The notes: generated from the letters alone by a model not told the origin. DNA of 44,988 nucleotides from DAOPZJ01 sp964587625 (GCA_964587625.1 CAZPLU010000020.1:1-44988), one strand, 5' to 3'. Shown: positions 24,301 to 33,118, counted from the stretch's first letter. Numbers and translations: made by a program.

Positions 24301-27300
24301 TGATGAGCGAAGCGCGTATGACGGGATTTTACGCCATCGCAAAGGGCATCGCGGAACGTAAACACTGGGGTAATTTGTGCCGTATTTTGGCGGGGAAGCA
24401 CGGCTATACGGGTGTGCTCTCTTGGAGCGGCACGATGTTTGAATATCTGATGCCGCATCTTTTTTTACCGCTGTATGAGGGATCACTCGACAGCGAATCG
24501 GTGCGTTTTTGCCTCTATTGCCAAAAAACGCGCTGCGGAAAAGCGGACGGAAAAAGCGTGTGGGGCATCTCGGAGAGCGGCTTTTATGCGTTTGATCCGC
24601 AGATGAATTATCAATATAAGGCCAACGGCGTTCAAAGGTTGGCGCTGTGCCGGGGGATGGATGAGGAGCTTGTAATCTCGCCCTATTCGTCGTTTTTGGC
24701 GCTGCCGTTTGACACCAAAGACGCGATGTCGAATTTGAAGGCGCTTGAAGATCTCGGCATGTTGGGCAATTTCGGGTTTTTTGAGGCCATGGATTTTACG
24801 CCCGGGCGGGTTGGAACACAGCCGGCGATCATCCGCAGTTATATGTCACACCATGTGGGCATGAGCATGCTTTCGCTGGGGAACCTTTTGCACGCCAACA
24901 CCTGGCAAAATCGGTTTTTTTCCGATCCGGATATGAGAGCGGCCGCGGAACTGTTTAAAGAACGCATTGAAATCGGCGCGCCGATTTATAAAAATACCGT
25001 CTCGTCGGAAGAACGCCGTCCCAAATTGGGCCGCCCCGTCTTTTCGCGCGAACAACTGCTCGAAACCTCTCCGCTCTCACCGCGATGCGCGCTTTTATGC
25101 AACAGCTCGTTTGCATCCGTCCTGACCGACAGCGGCTCCGGTTTTTCTGCGCTGGGAGAACTGGATATTTTACGCCGGAGCAATGACCTGCTCAAAAAAC
25201 CGACCGGAATTTTTGTCTGTTATGAATGCGGGGGTGTCAGGCGATTCATTACGGCCGCGCCGGATTATGCGTATCCGACGGGGAAAAGCACCGTTTTTAA
25301 CGGCGACAACGTCATTTATATCAACAGCCAACCGTCGGTAACGGCAAAAATGACGGCTACGGTCCACCGGAGCGTACCGGCGGAATTTCGAAAGCTCGAA
25401 TTTGAAAATCATACCGCGTCGCCGGCGGAGATCAAAGTGTTGATCTATGCGGAGCCGGTGCTCGGAGACAACGCCGGGTTTTCTTCCCACCCGGCATTTC
25501 ATAAACTGTTCATCAACAGCCATTATGACGACAAGACAAAATCGTTGATTTATTGGAACCGAAAGGCCGCGCTGTCAATCGGGTCGGTTTCGGAATCCGA
25601 ATTTGAATTCGGCACCGATCGGCAATTGCTTTTGACCACGCCGAAAGGGGTGCGGTCACTCTCGGAAGTGTTTGACAAACCCTTTGACAACGGCGGTTGG
25701 CGTCCCGACAGCGCGGTTTTCATACGATTTTCCCTTTTTGTCGAGCCCTTCTCCGAAGCGCACGAGACCTTTGTCTTTGCCGCGGGCGCGACAAGAGCCG
25801 GTGCGCTGGAGAATTTACGGCAAGCCCGTAAAAATCCGAAAATCCGCTCCGCACCTCCGATTGGCGCAACGGGGCTGATCTGCCGCAATGCTTTTGGCGG
25901 CATGCTCTTCGGCGCTTCACACTCCGCCGATTCGATCACGGCGGCCCGTGAAAATTCGCTGGTTCCGCGCCACCTTTGGAGCATCGGCATCTCAGGCGAC
26001 TGTCCGATCTTATTGCTTGAAATCAACTCCGATGAGGACGCTTCCCGCGCCTATTCCTATATCGTCATGCACCAGTTTTTGCGGCGCAGAGGTCTCGGTT
26101 TTGACCTGGTGATCATCTATGACGACGCCGGAGAATATAACAGCAAGCTCCGGAAATCATTGAACGGGATGATCTCGACAAGCGGAGCCGAACCGTTTTT
26201 AAATCAAAAAGGCGGCATATTTTTAATAAATCTGGCATCCGTCTCCCGAGAGACGATCAAGCTTTTGAAAGCGGTTGCGGGTTTTTACGCGCCGCATTTC
26301 GCCGTTCTTCAAAAAGAAAAACTCCGAAAACTCGTACCCACCAAGGTGTTTCCCGCCCTGCCGATTGAAATCGAAAAAGACCCTCATTGTTATGAAGTCG
26401 CGCATGGATTTTTCAAAAACGGACATTTTGTCTGTGAAAACGGGAATCCCGTTCCGCGCTGTCTGGTGCTGGCGAATCCGTCGTTCGGCACGCTTGTGTC
26501 CGAAAATTCTTTGGGGTTCACCTGGGCGTTAAACTCGCGCCTGCTGAAACTGACGCCGTTTGAAAATGACGCCGCCGCCGACAATCAGGGCGAACGTCTT
26601 TATCTGCGCGTCAACGGCAAAATCTTTGACATGATCAACGGATCCACGGCGGTTTTTTCGGGGAATTCCGCGCAATATCACGCGATACTCAACGGCATTA
26701 CCGCCGTGACGACGGTCACGGTACCGAGACAGGGGATGGTCAAACGAATTCATATCAAGCTGAACACCGAAACAACCTGCGAGGCGGAGGTGGTTTTTTA
26801 TTGCGAACCCATGATGGGAGAAAAACCCGGATTTTCCTATTTGCTCAAAGCCAAATGGGCGGAGAACCGGCTGATTGTCGGCAATTTTTTCGATCAGAGC
26901 AGAAACAGCTCCCTGTGCCTCAGCGAAAAAACCGGCTGTGACGGATTCACCTGCGACCGCGCTTCCTTTTACTCCGGCAGATGGAACGATAAAGTCCTCT
27001 CGCCTTGCGGCAACAATTGCGCCTGTGTCCGAAAATCATTTTCCTTGTACGGTGACAAGGAACTGGAGTTGGAGTTTTCTCTGTCATACGGCGAGACAGC
27101 GGAAGCTGCGGCGTTGGCCGACGCGGGTTGTCATGACCTGCCCGGCCGGGGAAATCCCCCGATCGTGAAATTGGATTGTTTACCCCATGCCGACTTGTTC
27201 AATGAGTTTTTGCCGAATCAAATTCTCCAGTGCCGGATGTACGGCAAGACCGGATTTTATCAAAACGGCGGCGCGTGGGGGTTTCGGGATCAGCTCCAGG

Positions 27301-28613
27301 ACTCCATGGCGGCGCTGTATTTTGCGCCCGAAGCCGCAAGAACGCAAATTTTGCGCGCGGCGGCGAGTCAGTTTCAACAGGGAGATGTTTTGCACTGGTG
27401 GCATAATCTGAGAGGTGAAAAATACGGAATCCGAAGCCGTTATCGCGACGATCCGCTCTGGTTGATTTTAGTCGCCTGCCGATACGCCGAATTCACGGGT
27501 GATCTTTCCGTTTTTGATAAGCGTATCAAATATTTGGACGGACCTCCGCTCGAGCCGCAGGAGACCGAGCGTTATGCAAAATATGAAAAGAGCGCTGTGA
27601 GCGAATCCTTCTTCGAGCATTGCGTCGCCGCGTTCAAACAGTGTCTGACATTCGGAGAGCACAACCTGCCGCTGTTCGGCGGAGGCGATTGGAACGACGG
27701 CTTCAACAAAATCGGGATCGACGGAAAAGCCGAGAGCGTCTGGCTGGCGATGTTTTTGAAATATGTCGCGGATGCATTCGTCGTTTTGTGCAAAAAACTC
27801 GGACAAGCCGAGATTGCGCAAAAAGTTGCGGACGTCTCCGCCGCGATGAAAACGGCGGTCGAGACCTATTGCTGGGACGGAAACCGTTTTGTGCGCGGAT
27901 TTCGGGAGAGCAAAGCCATCGGTTTTGAAAAGTGCGACAGTGTTAAAATCGATTTGTTGCCGCAGGCGTTTGCCGTGCTGGCGGGAATCGGAACCGAAAA
28001 ACAACAAAACACCGCTTTGGATACCGCGCTGGAGTTGCTTTATGACCCCGCTTGCGGCGTGCTGAAGCTCTTTACGCCGCCGCTGAACGAAAAGGATCAG
28101 GCCATCGGTTATACCGCCGATTATCCCGAGGGCGTGCGCGAGAACGGCGGGCAATATACGCACGGCGCTTGCTTTTTTGTCTATGCGTTGTTCGCGGCGG
28201 GCAGGGCCGACGACGGCTGGCGGATTTTGCGCGGTCTGGTGCCCTCGCTTGATCAGTTTATTTATAATAAAAATTTCTTTTTAGAACCGTATGCGATTCC
28301 CGCCGATATATCGACGAACCCGAACGCCTACGGGCGCGGCGGCTGGTCGCTCTATACCGGCGCCGCGGGTTGGTATTACCGTACGATTTTGGAAATGATG
28401 CTCGGCGTGAAAAAAATGGGCGGGACCGTTGCGTTTTCGCCCTGTATTCCGACTGCGCTCAACGACTGCAAACTCACGCTCACGGACGATAACGGCAGAA
28501 AGATGTTTATCACTTATCTTCGCAAGGGCGAATCAAAGGTGATTCAAGACGGGCAGGAGACACAGGCGGCGCATTTTAAAGATATCGACACGCAGGTGGA
28601 GGTCTGGTATTGA
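21378..28613 (+). CDS. Cyclic beta-1,2-glucan synthase-like giant protein (NdvB/Cgs family)
   Basis: 2411 residues. The N-terminal third is a GT84-type glycosyltransferase: nucleotide-sugar Asp motif LVLDSDTALQLD (about 440-450) and the processive motif GRLHRWTRGDIQ (about 572-583), with membrane helices around 620-770. The middle (about 970-1170) is a glucoamylase-like domain with SPYSSFLALPFDTK and SYMSHHVGMSMLSLGNLL; in characterised synthases this part cyclises the chain. The C-terminus holds GH94 phosphorylase modules: RMYGKTGFYQNGGAWGFRDQ, HWWHNLRGEKYGIRSRYRDD and GGDWNDGF (2102-2109, probable general acid Asp), which trims chain length. Expected product: cyclic beta-1,2-glucan from UDP-glucose, secreted. 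A 12-codon ORF (21343-21381) overlaps the start by ATGA. Terminator at 28622. Confidence 0.9.
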   Translation: MKKKSFCGFKMYMRLSAVMRELYSEKRRSSGATGSGEWLADNYYLIYRRSRRLLDSFAQMPNLPVKDGSIRILEICRDFMTLETEPKIEAFDRMIEEAAEQTPLQNAELDMLPAFLEYAAFELIGQSAESGDAKGISRAIKLLRFCSGYDFTSMLENHNGVDKLLREDPAGIYSEMDETSRFAYRKAVTKQAEKHKLTETVYTQKLLEQAQNGKNETERHVGNTLFAKPAARRIRAMALSQFHTLSALLICFVYAVKTRDWICGTAMYLPVKSILKPFFEKAALSGVEPTVLPRIQFKGNIPAENSVLVVVSSLLPSVGGIDAAVEKLKDLYHVSQKGEVRFCLLCDPKESDFPNTPQEEYTVAILRDKIDILNRTLADRFFLVVRPRSFIKTQDKFAGKERKRGAIGALVNIINGQSVDGLFAFCGNITNLRGVKNLLVLDSDTALQLDSVQKFIGAAAHPLNRKYGVFSPSLGTKLSSAENTPFTKLMCETGGTVAYDNNCSEYYQDLFDDSIFSGKGLIDVAGFAKSCINCLPEERILSHDILEGCLLRTCYLSDTQLCDDFPTTPESWLGRLHRWTRGDIQNLVFTSSKLQAKYAPLTPLFSRLSKRKLLQNAERAFLPVVSAICLVCSAAEKKKALRVLQLILGLGYAVFPQLNALVQKLRKGGFSVLSRRFFGNSMPVFLRFLASSGVGILLLPQTAYTCIDAFVRAIWRSFVSGKNLLEWTTAAENEKNLISSIRRYSPSLFFWLFLFLAGGGVGFKAFSLAALCATPSLKLLGRPKKRPNPQEADTERANVYASLCWKFYAAYVGAEDNFLPPDNVQETPVFAVAHRTSPTNIGLYLCSVASAFDFGIITFDAMLDLLDKTLKTVEKLEKYKGHLLNWYDTKTLRPLAPRYVSSVDSGNFVCCLTALKGALIERKSEDQRVYDLLARMEKLRAETDFSFLYNRRRSLFHVGFRCDTETADTSYYDMLMSEARMTGFYAIAKGIAERKHWGNLCRILAGKHGYTGVLSWSGTMFEYLMPHLFLPLYEGSLDSESVRFCLYCQKTRCGKADGKSVWGISESGFYAFDPQMNYQYKANGVQRLALCRGMDEELVISPYSSFLALPFDTKDAMSNLKALEDLGMLGNFGFFEAMDFTPGRVGTQPAIIRSYMSHHVGMSMLSLGNLLHANTWQNRFFSDPDMRAAAELFKERIEIGAPIYKNTVSSEERRPKLGRPVFSREQLLETSPLSPRCALLCNSSFASVLTDSGSGFSALGELDILRRSNDLLKKPTGIFVCYECGGVRRFITAAPDYAYPTGKSTVFNGDNVIYINSQPSVTAKMTATVHRSVPAEFRKLEFENHTASPAEIKVLIYAEPVLGDNAGFSSHPAFHKLFINSHYDDKTKSLIYWNRKAALSIGSVSESEFEFGTDRQLLLTTPKGVRSLSEVFDKPFDNGGWRPDSAVFIRFSLFVEPFSEAHETFVFAAGATRAGALENLRQARKNPKIRSAPPIGATGLICRNAFGGMLFGASHSADSITAARENSLVPRHLWSIGISGDCPILLLEINSDEDASRAYSYIVMHQFLRRRGLGFDLVIIYDDAGEYNSKLRKSLNGMISTSGAEPFLNQKGGIFLINLASVSRETIKLLKAVAGFYAPHFAVLQKEKLRKLVPTKVFPALPIEIEKDPHCYEVAHGFFKNGHFVCENGNPVPRCLVLANPSFGTLVSENSLGFTWALNSRLLKLTPFENDAAADNQGERLYLRVNGKIFDMINGSTAVFSGNSAQYHAILNGITAVTTVTVPRQGMVKRIHIKLNTETTCEAEVVFYCEPMMGEKPGFSYLLKAKWAENRLIVGNFFDQSRNSSLCLSEKTGCDGFTCDRASFYSGRWNDKVLSPCGNNCACVRKSFSLYGDKELELEFSLSYGETAEAAALADAGCHDLPGRGNPPIVKLDCLPHADLFNEFLPNQILQCRMYGKTGFYQNGGAWGFRDQLQDSMAALYFAPEAARTQILRAAASQFQQGDVLHWWHNLRGEKYGIRSRYRDDPLWLILVACRYAEFTGDLSVFDKRIKYLDGPPLEPQETERYAKYEKSAVSESFFEHCVAAFKQCLTFGEHNLPLFGGGDWNDGFNKIGIDGKAESVWLAMFLKYVADAFVVLCKKLGQAEIAQKVADVSAAMKTAVETYCWDGNRFVRGFRESKAIGFEKCDSVKIDLLPQAFAVLAGIGTEKQQNTALDTALELLYDPACGVLKLFTPPLNEKDQAIGYTADYPEGVRENGGQYTHGACFFVYALFAAGRADDGWRILRGLVPSLDQFIYNKNFFLEPYAIPADISTNPNAYGRGGWSLYTGAAGWYYRTILEMMLGVKKMGGTVAFSPCIPTALNDCKLTLTDDNGRKMFITYLRKGESKVIQDGQETQAAHFKDIDTQVEVWY

Positions 28614-28621
28614 GAAATATA

Positions 28622-28651
28622 ACAAAAGCGGCAGTTTTTTGCCGCTTTTGT
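28622..28651. terminator. Bidirectional terminator between convergent operons
   Basis: A perfect 12-bp stem, 28622-28633 with 28640-28651, ends in CTTTTGT on both strands, with loop GTTTTT. It serves the giant synthase gene (stop 28613) and the six-gene minus-strand operon (stop 28664). Confidence 0.82.
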
Positions 28652-28663
28652 GACCGCGTTTTG

Positions 28664-29164
28664 TTAAATATCCGTTTCCGGGGTTTCGACCGCGCTGCGC
28701 AGTTTATCCTCTTCGTTGTTCTGCTTGGCGATTTTGCTGATCTTGTCGACGATGAAAAAGGCGTACTTGTCGTCGTCGCGCTCGACTGACTGGCGGTATA
28801 CGAGTTTTCCGAGATCATAATACATCTTTTGTTTTTCCAGCTCACCGTAACCGCGTTTGATTCCCTTGCCGACTTTTTGCGAAACATGATTGATTTTACC
28901 GCCGGGATCACCGGCGGCGGATTTTGCTTTTTGCGCAGTTTTCTCTGCATATTGCGAAACATTTTGCCGCTGCTTTTGGAATTCTTGTCTCGCATTGGAC
29001 ACGCAACAAGAGGCCTTTTTGTATTGCGTTTTGGAATAATCGACCACTCTTTTGACGATATCGCCGGTCACCCGACTTTCATCGGCAATTTTTTTCAGTT
29101 TGCCGACCGTCTTTTCACCCACTTCGACAGCGGCGCCGATCACTTTTTTTACCACGATGTCCAT
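28664..29164 (-). CDS. Small highly charged helical protein, unknown
   Basis: 166 residues, start codon 7 bases after AAGGAGG. It is rich in Lys, Glu, Gln and Ala with a heptad-like pattern (KTVGKLKKIADE, RQEFQKQRQNVSQYAEKTAQKAK), so probably helical or coiled-coil. A Cys pair (ASCCVS) and a short Gly-rich linker (AAGDPGGKI) divide it; the C-terminal part (KMYYDLGKLVYRQSVERDDDKYAFFIVDKISKIAKQ) looks like a separate helical hairpin. No signal peptide or membrane helix. Last gene of the six-gene operon, 12 bp after the kinase. No family recognised; a scaffold or membrane-associated regulatory protein is conceivable. Confidence 0.82.
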   Translation of the reverse strand: MDIVVKKVIGAAVEVGEKTVGKLKKIADESRVTGDIVKRVVDYSKTQYKKASCCVSNARQEFQKQRQNVSQYAEKTAQKAKSAAGDPGGKINHVSQKVGKGIKRGYGELEKQKMYYDLGKLVYRQSVERDDDKYAFFIVDKISKIAKQNNEEDKLRSAVETPETDI

Positions 29165-29176
29165 TGCGATGCCTCC

Positions 29177-30070
29177 TTAAATCTTGATGAATTCTTGTAA
29201 AAGCGAATCTTTCGGAATGATCTGTTTGTCGAGTTTCGGGATTTCTTTTAAAACGCTGTGGATGGATTTCAACATTTCGCCGTGAACCGGACCGTCCGCC
29301 GGTATGATCTTTTCGGCACACTCTTTGAAAACCGGCAATTCATACTCGTAAAAGGTGTCGATGCAGATATTCGCGCAGCCGATATAGGGGGTTATATTTT
29401 GATCTTCGCCCCGCAACACGCCGTCCCACATGCCGAGTGTTTTTTCGGCGCTTGCCCCGCGATAATAGTGATCGCGAACCGTACGGCGCAAAAAACGCAG
29501 ATCCCGCAGGGTCATCAGGCGTTCACAACCGCTGTAAATCTCGACCCGCGGCTCCACAAAAATATGCAACACCCTCCCCGACTCCACCGAAGCAGCCACC
29601 GCCGGATTCAACGCATTGATTCCTTCCAACATTATAACACCATCCGCGTCCGGTGTCACGCTTTTTGCGGAATTTGTCCGCCTTGCGGTGATAAAATCAA
29701 AAATCGGAACATTTACGGGTTTTCCGATCGAGAGATCGTACAGCACTGCGTTGAGCAGCTCCAGGTCGACCGAAGCCAATGATTCGATGTCGCAGGTGCC
29801 GTCAGGCAATATCGGACACTCATCGCGGTTTTTATAAAAGTCGTCCATCGAGAGCTCGGTGCTGCCAAGACCCCGTTTTTCCAAGATCGCATCGATGGCG
29901 ATCATCGAACTGGTCTTGCAAGAACCCGATCCGCCCGCGATCAAAACAACCTTATAACCTCCGTCAATGATCGTATCGGCGGCGGCGGCGAGACGTCTTT
30001 TCATTTTTTCCTCGACTCTTGCCACGTCTTTTTCGGTAATTTTTTTCAGTTCTTCGATATCATACCTCAT
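29177..30070 (-). CDS. Uridine kinase-like P-loop kinase with altered Walker A
   Basis: About 297 residues. It resembles the uridine kinase / phosphoribulokinase group of nucleoside kinases: Walker A region VLIAGGSGSCKTSS (Lys 52), then SMDDFYKNRDE after the helix, the substrate segment PVNVPIFDFITARRT, and GVIMLEGINALNP. The normally invariant Gly before the P-loop Lys is Cys 51. Later, RDLRFLRRTVRDHYYRGAS fits the Arg-rich lid. The ATG overlaps the hemZ stop as ATGA, so translation is coupled; the longer frame inside hemZ is not used. Substrate could be a nucleoside or a different small molecule; reduced ATP binding is possible if the Cys is not tolerated. Confidence 0.85.
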   Translation of the reverse strand: MRYDIEELKKITEKDVARVEEKMKRRLAAAADTIIDGGYKVVLIAGGSGSCKTSSMIAIDAILEKRGLGSTELSMDDFYKNRDECPILPDGTCDIESLASVDLELLNAVLYDLSIGKPVNVPIFDFITARRTNSAKSVTPDADGVIMLEGINALNPAVAASVESGRVLHIFVEPRVEIYSGCERLMTLRDLRFLRRTVRDHYYRGASAEKTLGMWDGVLRGEDQNITPYIGCANICIDTFYEYELPVFKECAEKIIPADGPVHGEMLKSIHSVLKEIPKLDKQIIPKDSLLQEFIKI

Positions 30071-31509
30071 TGCTTCCGATTTGCCTCTCTTTCGATGAAT
30101 TCGTTCTTTTTGTCGCACATCTCGTCAAAACGCTTGATATACTCCAAAGGCAGGCGCTGATTGAAAAATCGCGCCAAGTCGTTTTGCGCGCGCACGGCTT
30201 TGGTCACGCTGCCCGCGCCGCAGCCGTAGACGCTGTGCAGCTCATCCATCATATATATGTTGTAAAAGCCGAAAATGTCACTCCTGCACCAGCCGGTGTT
30301 TTCGCCGCCGCCGCTGATATCGCGCTGGCGGTAAAGATAATACGGCGAATACGCGTTCAGCAGTATATTCGCGCACCGATCCTGTCCGTGCTCCGCGGTC
30401 TCGCTTTGAATCAACCCGTCCGCTCCGCCCTCCTGCGCCAGCCGTGAACCGCGCTTTTTGGCGTAGCTGTGGATGGTGATATTCGCGGGAGAGAGCGCCA
30501 AAATCCCCCCGACACTTTTTGTAAACCCGTCCTCGGTGTCGCCGGGCAGGCCTGCGATCAGATCGACATTGATGTTTGAAAAACCGGTTTTGACAGCGTT
30601 TTCAAAGGACTCATAAAACTGCCTGACCGAATGCCTTCTGCCGATGCGCTCAAGCACCGGATCGTGCAGGGTCTGCGGGTTGATCGAAATTCTGGCGTCG
30701 CAGACGGCGCGCAGGGCCTTGAGTTTTTCGGGGGTGATCGCGTCGGGACGGCCGAGTTCCACGGTCAGCTCGCGGTGATCGGGCGCGTTTTTTAAAAGGA
30801 CTTCGGCGAGTTCGGAGAGCTGCCTCGGCGTCAAAATTGCGGGTGTTCCGCCGCCGACATAGACCGTGACTATTTTTTGCCCCGCGTTTTTAATATATGC
30901 GCAGGTCTGCGCGATCTCGGTATGCAGCAATTCCAGATATTGCACGATTTGTTTCTGATCATGCCGGTCATTGTCCTGCGAGACGAACGAGCAATAGGCG
31001 CAGCGGCTCGGGCAATACGGGATCGAGACATACAAGCTGCACTCGTCGGATTTGGAAACAACACCGGACTTGATGCGGTTTTCGGCGACCAAAGCGCACA
31101 GCCGCGTCTTCTTCTCACTGACGTAATAATCGTTTATAAAAACGCGTTGCGCTTGTTGTTGCGAGGCCTCGGCGGCCAGGCCCATAAACAGTTTTGCGGG
31201 ACGGACGCCGGTCAGGATGCCCCAAGGCGGCTTTTTGTTGCAAAAACGCGTTCCCGCCCTATAATACGCTCTTCCGAGCGCTAAATCCAGATCGGGCGCG
31301 CACAAGTACTCGGATTGCCTGACGGGCTCGCTGTCGGTTTCGGCATGAGCCGCGTCGGCAATTTCAACCGCAATGATCCGTTCATGTTTTTGAACGGTTA
31401 CGGCAACCTGCGCATCTCCCTCGAAAACAACCTTCTCCCCGATGAAAAACGCCTTCGTCAGATTGATCGATTCATACAACAGTTCGTCGGGTGCGACTAC
31501 TTTTACCAT
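30067..31509 (-). CDS. hemZ: Radical SAM coproporphyrinogen dehydrogenase-like protein HemZ
   Basis: 480 residues from the ATG at 31509; the open frame extends upstream only through the neighbouring hydrolase gene. The radical SAM cluster motif CPSRCAYC is at residues 166-173, preceded by ECSLYVSIPY, and followed by VYVGGGTPAILTPRQLSEL, LTVELGRPDAITPEKLKAL and INVDLIAGLPGDTEDGF, all HemN/HemZ-like. The N-terminal 150 residues match the extra HemZ domain (KKPPWGILTGVRPAK). It would oxidise coproporphyrinogen III, but no other haem genes are in this window and HemZ function in anaerobic Clostridia is uncertain. It overlaps the upstream hydrolase by 7 bp; weak SD, so likely coupled. Confidence 0.93.
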   Translation of the reverse strand: MVKVVAPDELLYESINLTKAFFIGEKVVFEGDAQVAVTVQKHERIIAVEIADAAHAETDSEPVRQSEYLCAPDLDLALGRAYYRAGTRFCNKKPPWGILTGVRPAKLFMGLAAEASQQQAQRVFINDYYVSEKKTRLCALVAENRIKSGVVSKSDECSLYVSIPYCPSRCAYCSFVSQDNDRHDQKQIVQYLELLHTEIAQTCAYIKNAGQKIVTVYVGGGTPAILTPRQLSELAEVLLKNAPDHRELTVELGRPDAITPEKLKALRAVCDARISINPQTLHDPVLERIGRRHSVRQFYESFENAVKTGFSNINVDLIAGLPGDTEDGFTKSVGGILALSPANITIHSYAKKRGSRLAQEGGADGLIQSETAEHGQDRCANILLNAYSPYYLYRQRDISGGGENTGWCRSDIFGFYNIYMMDELHSVYGCGAGSVTKAVRAQNDLARFFNQRLPLEYIKRFDEMCDKKNEFIEREANRKQ

Positions 31510-32129
31510 GACAGATACGGGTTGTTCCTGCGCTCGTCCCCGACGGTGGTCGAGGGGCCGTGGCCGGGCAGCAAAGCGGTGTCGTCGGGCAGCAGCATCA
31601 GCCGCGAAAGCGACTGCATCAATTCGTCCCAACTGCCGCCGCGCAGGTCGGTTCGACCCACGCCGTCCCTGAAAATCGTGTCGCCGCAAAAAAGCGTTTT
31701 CCCGAATTGATAGCAACAACTCCCCGGCGAATGGCCGGGGGTGTGCAGCACCTTGATTGTTTCGCCGCCGAACGGAAGTTCGTCGCCGTCGCAAACCGCC
31801 AGATCGGGTTCGTACCGCTCAATTTGCGCAGCAAAGCCGAACGGATAATCCCTGCCCGTCTGGGTTCGGAGCGCTTCTTCATCACCCACATTGACCACGA
31901 GTTTTGCGTCGGGAAATTCCTTTTTCAGATCGGATATGCCGCCGATGTGGTCGAAATGCGCGTGGGTCAGCAGGATATAGTCCAAACCGCATTTGAGCAG
32001 CGCGACCGCCTCCCGCAGGTTCCGGGAGGCGATGGCGGGATCCACCGCGGCGGTTTTGGCGCCGTTGTTGATCACATAGGCGTTTGTCCCGAAGCCGCCG
32101 AGTTCGAGCGTGATAATCTTCGGCGTCAT
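31503..32129 (-). CDS. MBL-fold metal hydrolase (glyoxalase II-like)
   Basis: 208 residues with the full metallo-beta-lactamase motif set: THAHFDHIGG (His 56, His 58, Asp 60, His 61), HTPGHSPGS (His 133), FCGDTIFRDGVGRTDL (Asp 150) and LLPGHGPST (His 190). These bind two metal ions that activate water. The GVGRTDL segment and length place it in the YcbL/GloB-like group of hydroxyacylglutathione hydrolase-type enzymes; a thioester hydrolase role is likely, substrate unproven. Its ATG overlaps the stop of the M42 peptidase as ATGA, so it is translated by coupling. Cytoplasmic. Confidence 0.94.
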   Translation of the reverse strand: MTPKIITLELGGFGTNAYVINNGAKTAAVDPAIASRNLREAVALLKCGLDYILLTHAHFDHIGGISDLKKEFPDAKLVVNVGDEEALRTQTGRDYPFGFAAQIERYEPDLAVCDGDELPFGGETIKVLHTPGHSPGSCCYQFGKTLFCGDTIFRDGVGRTDLRGGSWDELMQSLSRLMLLPDDTALLPGHGPSTTVGDERRNNPYLSW

Positions 32130-33118
32130 TTTTCGTATGAGATATACTCACCGAGTAAATCGACGCAGTTTTGCACGTCGTTCATATCGACCATCGAGAT
32201 CGGGCCGTGGCCGTAGCGCGTCGGGATCGAGATGCCGCCGGTCCTTTTGCCCTCGCCGACCTGGTTGATCGCGCCCGCGTCGGTGCCGCCCCCGGCGAGC
32301 ACTTCGAGCTGAACCTTGATGTTCTTTTCGGCGGCGATGTCCTTCATCTTTTTGATAATACCCTGATCGCAGATGACCGACATATCCATCACCTTGATCG
32401 CCGCGCCGCCGCCGAGCACCGGGTTGCCTTTTCCGGCGGATTCGGGCGTGTCGAAACAGCCGCCGATGTCGACCGCGATGCCCTCGTCGGGATCGATCAA
32501 CTGCGCCGCCGTCCTCGCGCCGCGCAGGCCGACCTCCTCCTGGCTGCTGAAAACATAATAGATGTCGTCGACGGGGTTTTGGTATTTTTTCATGCACTCG
32601 AGCAGGATATAGCAACCGATGCGGTTGTCGAGCGCCTTGGTGCAGACACGGTTGTTGGCCATCTTGGTATACGGCGCGTCATAACAGGCGAAATCGCCGA
32701 CCGAGAGGATTTTTTCCGCGTCCTCTTTATCCTTCGCGCCGATGTCCGCGTAGAGCTTGGTGAAGTTGCCCTTGACGTCGTCGTAGGCGCAGTCGGCCGA
32801 GACCGCGCCGACCACGCCGTTCCCAAACCGGATGCGCTGGCCGATCGTCAGCGGAATCGGAATGCCGCCGACGGCGCGCAGTTTGACCATGCCGCCCGAG
32901 GTGAACGACATGACGCAGAAGCCGATCTCGTCCATATGGGCGCTCGGCATGATCTTTTTCGTGGTTTTTGAGCCGCCCTTTTTGACCGCGATGACGCTGC
33001 CGAGGCCGCCCTCGATGAATTCGTCGACATAGGGCGCGGCGGTCTTTTTGATAAATTCGGCGACTTCGTTTTCGACGCCGCTGACGCCGAATCTTTGGGT
33101 GAGTTCTTTTAAAAGCAT
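32126..33118 (-). CDS. M42-family aminopeptidase
   Basis: 330 residues. The N-terminus has the family start LLKELTQRFGVSGVENEVAEFI, metal motifs SAHMDEIGF and TKALDNRIGCYILLE, the Glu motif VFSSQEEVGLRGARTAA, then IAVDIGGCFDTP and the C-terminal GGTDAGAINQVGEGKRTGGISIPTRY-like segment with the final metal His in YGHG. Members are di-zinc or cobalt aminopeptidases (glutamyl or general) forming tetrahedral dodecamers in the cytoplasm. GGAGGA precedes the ATG by 7 bases. It sits 23 bp after the M18 peptidase, giving two peptide-trimming enzymes in one operon. Confidence 0.95.
   Translation of the reverse strand: MLLKELTQRFGVSGVENEVAEFIKKTAAPYVDEFIEGGLGSVIAVKKGGSKTTKKIMPSAHMDEIGFCVMSFTSGGMVKLRAVGGIPIPLTIGQRIRFGNGVVGAVSADCAYDDVKGNFTKLYADIGAKDKEDAEKILSVGDFACYDAPYTKMANNRVCTKALDNRIGCYILLECMKKYQNPVDDIYYVFSSQEEVGLRGARTAAQLIDPDEGIAVDIGGCFDTPESAGKGNPVLGGGAAIKVMDMSVICDQGIIKKMKDIAAEKNIKVQLEVLAGGGTDAGAINQVGEGKRTGGISIPTRYGHGPISMVDMNDVQNCVDLLGEYISYEK

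Noticed and set aside
21378..28613. Simple cellobiose phosphorylase
   Set aside because: The GH94 part is real, but the protein also carries GT84 and glucoamylase-like domains and is three times too long for a phosphorylase.
31510..31794. N-terminal extension of HemZ (95 residues)
   Set aside because: It is the antiframe of the upstream MBL hydrolase; HemZ similarity begins at MVKVVAPDELL.
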